From NCBI GenBank assembly GCA_031289975.1, contig JAITOM010000414.1, positions 1-6,078 on the forward strand: 6,078 bases of DNA, given 5' to 3'. Below the pieces are notes generated by a model. The model was not told the origin of the DNA and ran no database searches. It worked only from the letters and a program-made list of their open reading frames with translations. The stretch comes from Methanobrevibacter sp. GTDB lineage: Archaea > Methanobacteriota > Methanobacteria > Methanobacteriales > Methanobacteriaceae. Made by a program: the position numbers and the translations under genes. The number at the start of each line of letters is the position of its first letter. Position 1 is the stretch's first letter. Positions 1-5,865 of this stretch are shown one piece after another.

Positions 1-213
1 TATAGTAATTTTGATAAAGTTCTTAATAAATAACTTTTTTAAAAATAAATATTATTAAACTATATTAATTTAAAATTGTTTATATTAATTAAAATAAATT
101 TATATTATTTAAAATTTAAAATTATAGATTTTTATAAATATATATTTAAAATTAAATAATTTAATAAATAAACTTATCATTCAAAATTTAAGAACTTTTC
201 AATAATGACTATA
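1..213. repeat. MITE-like inverted-repeat element, copy A
   Basis: This gene-free A/T-rich element has imperfect terminal inverted repeats. The left end (1-26) begins TATAGTAATTTTGATAAAG, and the right end (188-213) finishes AATAATGACTATA. The left end reverse-complemented matches the right end at about 21 of 26 positions by eye. Positions 18-57 recur with one difference at 2109-2148, and 100-132 recur identically at 2240-2272. This makes it the same element as copy B, which carries about 40 bp more inside. Size, lack of coding capacity, inverted ends and several copies fit a non-autonomous miniature transposable element. No transposase is visible, and the left target-site flank lies outside the window. 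The insertion-sequence family is unknown. Confidence 0.6.
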
Positions 214-216
214 CTT

Positions 217-320
217 TTAATTTGAAATTTTTAAAAATGGAGAATTAATTCTCCTAAGTTGAAAATAAATTTTCAACAATAAGATATTTAAAAATAAATG
301 ATTAATTACAAACATTTTTT
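217..320. repeat. 104-bp dyad-containing repeat, copy R1
   Basis: This block recurs in the same orientation at 5764-5865 with roughly 93-95% identity by eye. It contains a perfect 16-bp palindrome, GGAGAATTAATTCTCC (239-254), and a hairpin, GTTGAAAATAAATTTTCAAC (258-277). The hairpin is fully conserved in both copies. The palindrome has two changes in the other copy. On the minus strand the block follows a short open frame ending KNVCN-stop, so it could be the 3' end of a decayed mobile gene with terminator-like stems. That origin is inference; the repeat itself is seen directly. Confidence 0.7.
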
Positions 321-370
321 CCACCACTTACATTAGGATTTAGTGAATTTAATAAATTAAGAAAATTTTT
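302..370 (-). pseudogene. possible C-terminal remnant of a lost gene
   Basis: On the minus strand an open stretch of about 22 codons ends at a TAA at 302-304 and reads LNSLNPNVSGGKNVCN at its end. An in-frame stop lies just upstream at 371-373, and no start codon or ribosome binding site is present. The region is a little richer in G/C than its surroundings and uses a plausible residue mix. The last few codons (KNVC) are also preserved at the edge of the R2 repeat near 5851-5865. This suggests that both are relics of the end of one repeated gene, possibly a transposase. I do not recognise the protein family, and the stretch is short enough to be chance. Confidence 0.25.
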
Positions 371-430
371 TTAAAATAGGAAATTTTTAAATATGATGAG
401 GAATAAAAGAAGTTATTAAATTGAGGGAAC

Positions 431-466
431 AGAAAGTTATAAGAAAATAGAAAGTTATAAAATAAC
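431..466. repeat. two near-tandem 18-bp units
   Basis: Two adjacent 18-bp units, each beginning AGAAAGTTATAA, agree at about 15 of 18 positions. A weaker third relative, AGAAGTTATTAAAT, lies just to the left at 409-422. The right unit also contains a small dyad, GTTATAAAATAAC. No function is evident. It could be decayed repeat DNA or a protein-binding array. Confidence 0.4.
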
Positions 467-652
467 TAATTGTATCATATTAGATTAATATTTGTTTAAA
501 AAGGATAATTAATGTATAAAATATTTTATGTATAAATTAAATAGAATTTTACTTTTTATATATTTAATTAAGGCTTTATAGAATTGTTTCCCAGCTATAT
601 ATTATAAAATTAATCACAACTTTTATATACTAAAAAAATAATATTTTAATTG

Positions 653-703
653 TACCATTTAATAATAATATTAAATTTATTTTTTGTATTATTAATAATG
701 GTA
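653..703. repeat. imperfect inverted repeat with TACCATT arms
   Basis: The left arm TACCATTTAATAATAATA (653-670) pairs with the right arm TATTATTAATAATGGTA (687-703) across a 16-nt gap. The arms carry rare G/C pairs at the base (TACCATT/AATGGTA), which makes chance less likely than for pure A/T dyads. It lies about 270 bp before hmd and could be a stem-loop or the ends of a decayed element. Confidence 0.4.
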
Positions 704-784
704 AAAATTATGTTGTAAAAAGTTTGTATTTTTCTAAAAAACTATTAAATTTTATAGAAACTTTTTGATATGATTGTAGTTATA

Positions 785-836
785 TTGTCATTTCTTGAAA
801 GGAGTATAAATTGTTACTTTTTGAAAGGAATATAAA
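785..836. repeat. 26-bp near-tandem repeat upstream of hmd
   Basis: Two adjacent 26-bp units (785-810 and 811-836) agree at 22 of 26 positions and share the core TTGAAAGGARTATAAA. Spacing is exactly one unit, so identical faces recur every 26 bp, about 2.5 helical turns. It sits 140-190 bp upstream of the hmd start. It could be a regulator-binding array or a local duplication. The first unit also places GGAG six bases before a TTG at 811 that opens a ten-codon frame ending at 843, which may be accidental. Confidence 0.55.
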
Positions 837-923
837 AAAATAAAATATTAGCTATAAAATCTATTTAAAACACTATACTAAAAAATACAGATTGAATACA
901 CTTAATAAGCAATTATTTGTTAA

Positions 924-967
924 ATATTTAATATAAAAATAAATGTAAATTGTTTTAAAAAGGAGAT
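924..967 (+). promoter_or_regulatory. candidate hmd promoter and ribosome binding site
   Basis: An archaeal-type TATA-like segment, ATATTTAATATAAAAA (924-939), lies about 25 bp upstream of a plausible start of transcription near 950-960, which would leave a short leader. The ribosome binding site AGGAGAT (961-967) is strong and sits seven bases before the ATG at 975, fixing the start of hmd. The TATA choice is tentative because the whole region is A/T-rich. The ribosome binding site is secure. Confidence 0.5.
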
Positions 968-974
968 AGAAAAA

Positions 975-2030
975 ATGAAAGTAGCGATTTTAGGTGCAGG
1001 ATGTTACAGAACTCATGCTGCAAGTGGTATAACAAATTTTTCAAGAGCCGTTGAAGTTGCAGAAAAAGTAGGTAAACCTGAAATTTCCATGACACATTCT
1101 ACTGTTGTTATGGGAGCAGAATTAATGGAATTAGCAGGAATTAAAGATATTACTATTGCAGATCCTGTTTTTGATAATGAATTTGTTGTCGTGGATGATT
1201 TTGCTTATGAAGATGTAATAGCAGCTCATAAACAAGACCCTGAGACAATAATGCCAAAAATCAGAGAAAAAGTAAATGAACTTGCTAAAACAGTTCCAAA
1301 ACCACCAAAAGGTGCTATTCACTTTACTCACCCTGAAGACTTAGGCTTTAAAATTACAACTGATGATATTGAAGCTGTATCTGATGCAGATTGGATTATG
1401 ACATGGTTCCCAAAAGGCGATATGCAAAAAGGAATCATTGAAAAATTTGCTGATAACATTAAAGAAGGAGCTATTTTAACCCATGCCTGTACAGTGCCTA
1501 CAACAATGTTCCAGACAATTTTTGAAGATTTAGAAAATGCTGATGTAGGTCAAGCTCCTAAAGTAAATGTTTCATCTTATCACCCAGGTGCAGTTCCTGA
1601 AATGAAAGGTCAAGTATATGTTGCAGACGGCTATGCTAATCAAGATTCTGTAGATAAATTAATAGAAATCGGTAAAAAAGCAAGAGGTTCTGCATTTGAA
1701 TTACCTGCTGAACTTTTAGGTCCTGTATGTGATATGTGTTCTGCTTTAACAGCTATAACCTATGCAGGTATTTTAGGATACAGAGATTCAGTAACCAAAG
1801 TTCTTGGAGCTCCAGCTGGATTTGCACAAATGATGGCTAAAGAATCATTGGAACAAATAACTACTCTTATGAAGAGTGCTGGTATTGATAAAATGGAAGA
1901 AAGATTAGATCCAGGAGCATTACTTGGGACAGCAGATTCAATGAACTTTGGTGCAACTGGTGAAATTTTACCAACAATTCTTGAAGCTTTAGAAAAAAGA
2001 TCTAAAGCTTTAGAAAAAAGATCTAAATAA
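975..2030 (+). CDS. hmd: [Fe]-hydrogenase, H2-forming methylene-tetrahydromethanopterin dehydrogenase
   Basis: Hmd catalyses reversible hydride transfer from H2 to methenyl-tetrahydromethanopterin, giving methylene-tetrahydromethanopterin, a cytoplasmic step of CO2-reducing methanogenesis. It uses an iron-guanylylpyridinol cofactor and no nickel. The 351-residue protein opens with a Rossmann-type glycine motif, AILGAGCYRTH (residues 4-14), including the conserved His14. Cys172 in THACTVPTT corresponds to the family's iron ligand (Cys176 in Methanocaldococcus). His203 in SYHPGAVPEMKGQVY matches the conserved active-site His. GPVCDMCSA (249-257) and GTADSMNFG (318-326) are further family signatures. 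All expected catalytic residues are present, so it should be active. The ATG is preceded by AGGAGAT. The family is usually about 345 residues. Here the C-terminus repeats ALEKRSK twice through a 21-bp duplication. In related methanogens hmd is induced when nickel is scarce. Upstream lies a 26-bp near-tandem repeat; downstream, a T-rich terminator. Confidence 0.97.
   Translation: MKVAILGAGCYRTHAASGITNFSRAVEVAEKVGKPEISMTHSTVVMGAELMELAGIKDITIADPVFDNEFVVVDDFAYEDVIAAHKQDPETIMPKIREKVNELAKTVPKPPKGAIHFTHPEDLGFKITTDDIEAVSDADWIMTWFPKGDMQKGIIEKFADNIKEGAILTHACTVPTTMFQTIFEDLENADVGQAPKVNVSSYHPGAVPEMKGQVYVADGYANQDSVDKLIEIGKKARGSAFELPAELLGPVCDMCSALTAITYAGILGYRDSVTKVLGAPAGFAQMMAKESLEQITTLMKSAGIDKMEERLDPGALLGTADSMNFGATGEILPTILEALEKRSKALEKRSK
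1986..2027 (+). repeat. perfect 21-bp tandem duplication at the hmd 3' end
   Basis: Two identical 21-bp units (1986-2006 and 2007-2027) encode ALEKRSK twice, immediately before the TAA stop. The copies match in every base, which suggests a recent duplication or an assembly artefact. The frame is kept and the protein simply gains seven charged residues beyond the conserved fold. Confidence 0.95.
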
Positions 2031-2054
2031 ATTTTTTTTCTTTTTTATTTTTTT
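2031..2054 (+). terminator. oligo-T terminator of hmd
   Basis: Directly after the hmd stop codon come three T-runs of 8, 6 and 7 bases (2032-2039, 2041-2046, 2048-2054) broken by single bases. Archaeal RNA polymerase commonly stops at such U-rich tracts without a hairpin. It suggests that hmd is transcribed alone rather than with the gene at 2530. Confidence 0.75.
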
Positions 2055-2091
2055 ATATAATTTTAAGATGAAAAATTTAGTAAAAATCAAC

Positions 2092-2345
2092 TATATGGGA
2101 TTCAATAAAGTTTTTAATAAATAACTTTTTTAAAAATAAATATTATTAAAAAATAGCAAAAATTAGAAATTTTTTGACTTATAAAATCATAGATTTTATA
2201 AATATTAATTTAAAATTATTTAGATTAATCAAAATATATTTATATTATTTAAAATTTAAAATTATAGATTTTTATAGACTTATATTTAAAATTTAATAAA
2301 AAAATCAGCATTTTAAAATTTAAGAAATTTTCTATAATGAGTATA
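2092..2345. repeat. MITE-like inverted-repeat element, copy B
   Basis: This second copy of the element at 1-213 lies in the same orientation. Its right end (2320-2345, TTAAGAAATTTTC then TATAATGAGTATA) matches copy A's right end at 23 of 26 positions. Positions 2109-2148 match 18-57 with one change, and 2240-2272 equal 100-132. The outermost left bases (2092-2105) have diverged. It carries about 40 bp not found in copy A, which include a strong stem-loop (2179-2201). It occupies most of the gap between hmd and hmdB/hcgA. No clear target-site duplication is visible. Confidence 0.6.
2179..2201. repeat. 10-bp stem-loop inside copy B
   Basis: TTATAAAATC and GATTTTATAA form a perfect 10-bp stem with the 3-nt loop ATA. 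The same two arms occur at 3630-3652 with the loop TTT. The arms are identical while the loop differs, so the pair is either a shared repeat or a selected stem. Confidence 0.55.
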
Positions 2346-2430
2346 TTAAAATTTTTTTATTTATTATTTATATTTTATAAATTAAATAATTTTAAATAAT
2401 ATTTTTAACAGTAAAAGAATATTAAAATCT

Positions 2431-2454
2431 TAAACTATAAAATATGATAGTTTA
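2431..2454. promoter_or_regulatory. dyad TAAACTAT-N8-ATAGTTTA upstream of hmdB/hcgA
   Basis: Perfect 8-bp arms (2431-2438 and 2447-2454) are separated by eight bases, about 75-100 bp before the hmdB/hcgA start and roughly 17 bp upstream of the candidate TATA box. The placement suits an activator or repressor site. No regulator can be named from the sequence. Confidence 0.4.
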
Positions 2455-2461
2455 TCAATTT

Positions 2462-2493
2462 GCATAAATTTTTATATTATTTAAAGTTTATGC
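2462..2493 (+). promoter_or_regulatory. candidate hmdB/hcgA promoter: TATA box between GCATAAA/TTTATGC arms
   Basis: The TATA-like TTTATATTAT (2471-2480) lies between the two arms of an inverted repeat, GCATAAA (2462-2468) and TTTATGC (2487-2493). Transcription would start near 2500-2510, leaving a leader of some 20-30 nt. A regulator bound to the arms would cover the TATA box and block initiation. This arrangement is seen; its use as an operator is inferred. Confidence 0.45.
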
Positions 2494-2529
2494 TATAATT
2501 AATTAAAATCAGTAGTAATTGGTGTTATC

Positions 2530-3531
2530 TTGATAGATAAAATATTGGATAAGGTTAATCAAAGTAAAGAACTTAATAAACAGGAAATCCTTCAACTTTT
2601 TAAAATAACAGATGAAGATGATTTTAAGAAATTACTTAGTACTGCTTCTTATATCAGAGATTCAATATCTGAAGATATCAAATTGACATCCACTATTCAT
2701 CTTACCAACATTTGTAAAGTGAGTCCAAAATGTAAATACTGTGGATTTGCTTCAAATACATCTAAAGAAGGTTACTACAGTGGATTTTATAAAAAACATG
2801 ATGAGATCTTAAAAATAGCTGAATGCATTGATAAAACTGAAATACCGAGAATTAGCTGTTCTGGAGCTCATGGATACAATGGTCGTCAAGCTATTGAAGC
2901 AGCTAAGATTGTTAAAGGTAAAACTTCTTTAGAATTGCTGGTAAATGTTGGGACTGATTTAACTCCATCAGCTATTAAAGAATTATCAAAATATAATACA
3001 GATACAATATGTTGTAATCTTGAAACAATAAATGAAGAATTATTCAATGAATTAAAACCTGGTGAACAACTTAGAGATAGGATTAAAGTTTGTGAAATGG
3101 TTTGTGAAGAAGGAATTGAACTTTCTTCAGGTTTACTTATAGGGATTGGTGAATCATATGAAGATAGAGTTAATCATCTTCTATTTCTTAAAAGATTTAA
3201 AACACTTGGTGAAATTCCAGTAATGGGATTCAATCCTTATAAAGGAACACCAATGGAACATCACCCTAAATGCTCTATTGAAGAACAAATGAAAACAATA
3301 GCCATTACAAGAATTATTTATCCAAAAATAAGAATTACAGTCCCTACACCTACAATAGGTCCTAAAAATGCGAAATATTCTTTATTAGCTGGAGCTAATA
3401 ATTTAGCAACCGTCGTCCCACAAAATTATCCATTAAATATTAAAGGAGTAGGTAGTCCATCTTATGGAAACCTCGAGGATGTTTTAAATATCGTGGATGA
3501 TTTAGGTCTTAAAGTATCTTCGAAATATTAA
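2530..3531 (+). CDS. hcgA: radical SAM protein for [Fe]-hydrogenase cofactor biosynthesis (HmdB/HcgA)
   Basis: This is a 333-residue radical S-adenosylmethionine enzyme related to biotin synthase and HydE/HydG. It belongs to the family required for the iron-guanylylpyridinol cofactor of Hmd, probably acting in pyridinol formation. Its three cluster cysteines, Cys62, Cys68 and Cys71 (CKVSPKCKYCGF), have the CX5CX2C spacing that marks HmdB/HcgA instead of the usual CX3CX2C. Other barrel features are RISCSGAHGYNG (107-118), CCNLET (161-166, typical of the SAM-binding region), SSGLLIGIGES (199-209) and GFNPYKGTPME (233-243). The start is TTG: GGTG (2521-2524) sits five bases upstream, an in-frame stop lies at 2500-2502, and no ATG or GTG is available between. 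It lies 499 bp after hmd, separated by a terminator and an inserted repeat, so it probably has its own promoter. The partners hcgB-G are not in this window. Length is near the family norm. Confidence 0.9.
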   Translation: MIDKILDKVNQSKELNKQEILQLFKITDEDDFKKLLSTASYIRDSISEDIKLTSTIHLTNICKVSPKCKYCGFASNTSKEGYYSGFYKKHDEILKIAECIDKTEIPRISCSGAHGYNGRQAIEAAKIVKGKTSLELLVNVGTDLTPSAIKELSKYNTDTICCNLETINEELFNELKPGEQLRDRIKVCEMVCEEGIELSSGLLIGIGESYEDRVNHLLFLKRFKTLGEIPVMGFNPYKGTPMEHHPKCSIEEQMKTIAITRIIYPKIRITVPTPTIGPKNAKYSLLAGANNLATVVPQNYPLNIKGVGSPSYGNLEDVLNIVDDLGLKVSSKY

Positions 3532-3540
3532 ATTAATAAA

Positions 3541-3622
3541 ATTGTGAAACAATCTTATTCCCTTATTTTTAATCCAATACTGATTTATTTGAGTTATTTT
3601 CATTATTAAGCAATATTTTTTC
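3541..3622 (+). terminator. weak T-rich termination region after hmdB/hcgA
   Basis: A small hairpin, ATTGT-GAA-ACAAT (3541-3553), is followed by T-runs of five (3566-3570) and six (3616-3621). Either run could end transcription in an archaeon. The signal is much weaker than the one after hmd. Confidence 0.3.
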
Positions 3623-3629
3623 TCTTTAT

Positions 3630-3652
3630 TTATAAAATCTTTGATTTTATAA
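3630..3652. repeat. 10-bp stem-loop, second copy
   Basis: TTATAAAATC, loop TTT, then GATTTTATAA form a perfect 10-bp stem with the same arms as 2179-2201. It lies 25 bp outside the left end of copy C, whereas in copy B the stem is inside the element. Confidence 0.5.
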
Positions 3653-3676
3653 GTTTTTGTGCTGTTAATATTTAAC

Positions 3677-3880
3677 TATAGTATTTTGCTTAACTTTATT
3701 AACATAATATATTTCATTAAATTTTTAAAAAAGTTTAATATCTCTTTAAATTAAAATTTGAATAATTTAAAGAATAATTTTTAATAAAAATTTTTAAATA
3801 AATGTTATAAAAGTTTGGAGAAGTACTATATTCATTTTTAAAAAAGTTAGTTATTAAGAACTTTCATCAAAACTACTATA
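3677..3880. repeat. MITE-like element, diverged copy C
   Basis: The left end begins TATAGTATTTTG (3677) and the right end finishes CATCAAAACTACTATA (3880). Reverse-complemented, positions 3826-3880 closely follow 1-55 of copy A, including the AACTTTTTTAAAAA stretch, so this copy is inverted relative to A and B. The size of 204 bp is close to copy A's. The interior is otherwise diverged. The boundary is less certain than for copies A and B. Confidence 0.45.
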
Positions 3881-3900
3881 AATTTAAACATGAAATCATG

Positions 3901-3933
3901 AAAATCTATAACTTTAAATTTTAAATAATATAA
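3901..3933. repeat. inverted copy of the element's internal 33-bp block
   Basis: The reverse complement of this stretch matches 100-132 (copy A) and 2240-2272 (copy B) with one difference in 33. It sits 20 bp outside the right end of copy C rather than inside it. Copy C is therefore rearranged, or part of a tandem or nested insertion. A short dyad, CATGAAATCATG (3889-3900), lies between the two. Confidence 0.55.
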
Positions 3934-4039
3934 ATAATTTTAAATAAATATATTTTAATAATGTTCATTTTTAATATTATTAATCAGATTATTTATTCAT
4001 ATATAACTATTTAGAAGAAAAATATTGGATTTTTAAGGA

Positions 4040-4153
4040 AAGTGAATATTGGGGACATAATTTTTCAAACATATTATCAAACCGAATCATGTATCAAAAC
4101 ATTGTTACTCACCATTATCAGATATAACATCACAAGCGAGATCATGAAGCTTA
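4040..4153. other. coding-like stretch without an intact gene
   Basis: This stretch lies between almost pure A/T DNA and the stop codon of the minus-strand ATPase gene. By my count it has 35 G/C in 110 bases (4041-4150), close to the genes and well above the flanks. On the minus strand one frame reads KLHDLACDVISDNGE before a stop. On the plus strand a GTG frame from 4042 runs to 4263, but it overlaps the ATPase gene antisense and has no well-placed ribosome binding site. It may be the remnant of a gene or a conserved 3' region. I do not recognise it. Confidence 0.35.
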
Positions 4154-5731
4154 TTATTTATATTCCTTTAATTTTCCTTTTACATCCCTATTACCAAATC
4201 CTAATCCTAATAAGATCACATTATCCTTATCCAAATATGATTCATAATATCTTTTTTCTATAATTTGATTCATTGCTATATCGGTTAGTTTGTCAAGATT
4301 TTCTCTATCACTATATTTTATTTCACAAATTACTGCCATGTTCCCATGTATTAATCCTGCATCAAATCTTCCTATATTTGTTATTATCTCACCTCTAATA
4401 GAAAATCCTAAAAGACCCATGATAGAGAGAAATAGTGCATGATAAAAGGATTCATCTTTTTTATGATCCAAGTAGCTTATTCTTGAAATTAGAATCTTCA
4501 TAACTTTATTAAATTTTTCGCTATCAGAAGTTTTAAAAGAAGATAATAAATCATAAGCCAATATATTTAATTCACTATAAGATTTATTAGTATATATGGA
4601 AGCTAACTCCTTAAATATTGAATCATGAACTTCCTTATTTGGAATATCGAGAATATATTCAAGTATTTCACCTTCATATTCTCTTTTATCTTTAATTGTA
4701 AGATAACCACTTTGTAGTAATGCACTTGTTAAATTTATATTATCCAACTCAAAATCTGTTAAACTATCTGGATCTACTTTAAGTTTAGTTATTAATGAAC
4801 TAATATCATTCTCTTTTCTTATAAGCTCTATTAAAAAACTTGGTGTTCCAGTCTTAAACCAATAATTAGAGAACAATTTATCATCTAAGGATGATAGTAT
4901 TGAATACGGATTATATAAAAAATTCTTACCATCCCAAGAATAACCATCATAATAGCTTTTAATTTTTTTAAGTAAATTATCCTTAGTCATCTTTGCATTT
5001 TTTGCAAAACTATCAATATATTCATCAAAATAATTTAAAAGCTCATCTTGACTGTAACCACAAATTTTAGAGTAATTTTCATTGAAAGTTAAATCCTTTA
5101 AAACATTTGGACCCGAAAAAATACTTGTTTGAGAAAATTTACTAACCCCTGTTAAAAAAACAAGTTGAATATATCTACCCAAACTTTTTAAGATGGTATA
5201 AAAAGATTTTAATATCTTGCGATTCATATTAGCTAAATTAAGATTATCGATATTGTCCAATATTGGTTTATCATATTCATCGATTAAAATAACAATTTTT
5301 TTTCCTGTATCTTTATAAATTAACTTAATTAGTTGAGAAAATTTATTTTCTAATAATAAATTTTTATCTATATTTATTCCTTTTTCCTCTGCAATTATAT
5401 CAAGAGTATCTGTAAGTGATTTTTTCAATTCCTCTGATGAATTATTTGCCATTGTACTCATATCAATATGGATAATTGGATATTTTTCATTCCAATCCCG
5501 CAGATCATATATGTATAATCCTTTAAAAAGTTCTTTTTCGCCATTGAATAATGCTTTTAGTGTACTTAATAAAAGAGTTTTCCCAAATCGTCTTGGTCTG
5601 GAGAGAAAATAATATTTTTTTTTACTTTTTATTAATTCTTCTATTTCCTTAGTTTTATCTACATAAATGTAATTATCTTCAATTATTTCTTCAAATGTGT
5701 CAATGCCTAAAGGTAAGTAATTAATTTTCAT
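4154..5731 (-). CDS. AAA-ATPase-like protein with C-terminal PD-(D/E)XK nuclease-like domain
   Basis: The 525-residue protein has the two-part layout of the AAA-ATPase-like/DUF1703 family, common in anaerobic bacteria and Methanobrevibacter and often present in many copies. The N-terminal part has the family's opening (YVDKTKEIEELI, 23-34), a Walker-A-like RPRRFGKT (45-52), Walker B IVILIDEYD (146-154), a sensor-like FLTGVSKFS (192-200), YDGYSW (261-266) and NPYSIL (274-279). The C-terminal part shows GRFDAGL (454-460, Asp457) and CEIKYS (469-474, Glu470 and Lys472), then a Gln489/Tyr495 helix, which together match a PD-(D/E)XK nuclease core. The usual catalytic residues look intact. No signal peptide or membrane segment is apparent. 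The ATG at 5731 is preceded by AAAGGA (5740-5745). The cellular role is unknown; defence or mobile-element functions are suspected for the family but unproven. It stands alone, and repeat R2 lies just upstream of its start. Confidence 0.88.
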   Translation of the reverse strand: MKINYLPLGIDTFEEIIEDNYIYVDKTKEIEELIKSKKKYYFLSRPRRFGKTLLLSTLKALFNGEKELFKGLYIYDLRDWNEKYPIIHIDMSTMANNSSEELKKSLTDTLDIIAEEKGINIDKNLLLENKFSQLIKLIYKDTGKKIVILIDEYDKPILDNIDNLNLANMNRKILKSFYTILKSLGRYIQLVFLTGVSKFSQTSIFSGPNVLKDLTFNENYSKICGYSQDELLNYFDEYIDSFAKNAKMTKDNLLKKIKSYYDGYSWDGKNFLYNPYSILSSLDDKLFSNYWFKTGTPSFLIELIRKENDISSLITKLKVDPDSLTDFELDNINLTSALLQSGYLTIKDKREYEGEILEYILDIPNKEVHDSIFKELASIYTNKSYSELNILAYDLLSSFKTSDSEKFNKVMKILISRISYLDHKKDESFYHALFLSIMGLLGFSIRGEIITNIGRFDAGLIHGNMAVICEIKYSDRENLDKLTDIAMNQIIEKRYYESYLDKDNVILLGLGFGNRDVKGKLKEYK

Positions 5732-5763
5732 TTTCCCAATCCTTTTTAATTAAGAATTTAATA

Positions 5764-5865
5764 TTAATTTGAAATTTTTAAACAGGTGAATTAATTATCC
5801 TAAGTTGAAAATAAATTTTCAACAATAAGATATTTAAAATAAATGATTAAATACAAACATTTTTT
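5764..5865. repeat. 104-bp dyad-containing repeat, copy R2
   Basis: This is a near-identical copy of 217-320 in the same orientation, with the hairpin GTTGAAAATAAATTTTCAAC at 5804-5823 unchanged. The palindrome of copy R1 is damaged here (GGTGAATTAATTATCC), giving two mismatched pairs, so only one dyad is preserved. It ends 33 bp upstream of the ATPase gene's start codon, so the promoter of that minus-strand gene must lie inside or next to the repeat. Confidence 0.7.

Larger units (their letters stand above)
321..974. other. long AT-rich region upstream of hmd
   Basis: No intact gene is visible here on either strand, and stop codons are dense in all frames. Apart from the possible remnant reaching to 370, it holds an 18-bp near-tandem repeat at 431-466, an inverted repeat at 653-703, a 26-bp near-tandem repeat at 785-836, and the hmd promoter and ribosome binding site at the right end. 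An AAGGAT at 501-506 precedes an ATG at 512, but that frame stops after seven codons. A 9-bp direct repeat, ATGTATAAA, lies at 512-520 and 528-536. I see no structured RNA gene. Confidence 0.6.

Noticed and set aside
409..466. CRISPR-like array
   Set aside because: The units are short, imperfect and directly adjacent with no spacers, and no cas gene is nearby.
512..535. ATG with an upstream AAGGAT
   Set aside because: The frame stops after seven codons and lies among direct repeats, so it is more likely chance or decayed leader sequence.
1131..1331. 66-codon open frame on the minus strand inside hmd
   Set aside because: It is antisense to a strongly conserved gene, has a low-complexity F/I/Y/S composition, and has no recognisable family.
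2530..3531. Biotin synthase or HydE annotation for the radical SAM gene
   Set aside because: The CX5CX2C cysteine spacing and the neighbouring hmd gene fit HmdB/HcgA instead.
4042..4263. 73-codon GTG frame on the plus strand
   Set aside because: Its second half is antisense to the 3' end of the ATPase gene, the AAGGAA lies only one base from the GTG, and the product resembles no known protein.
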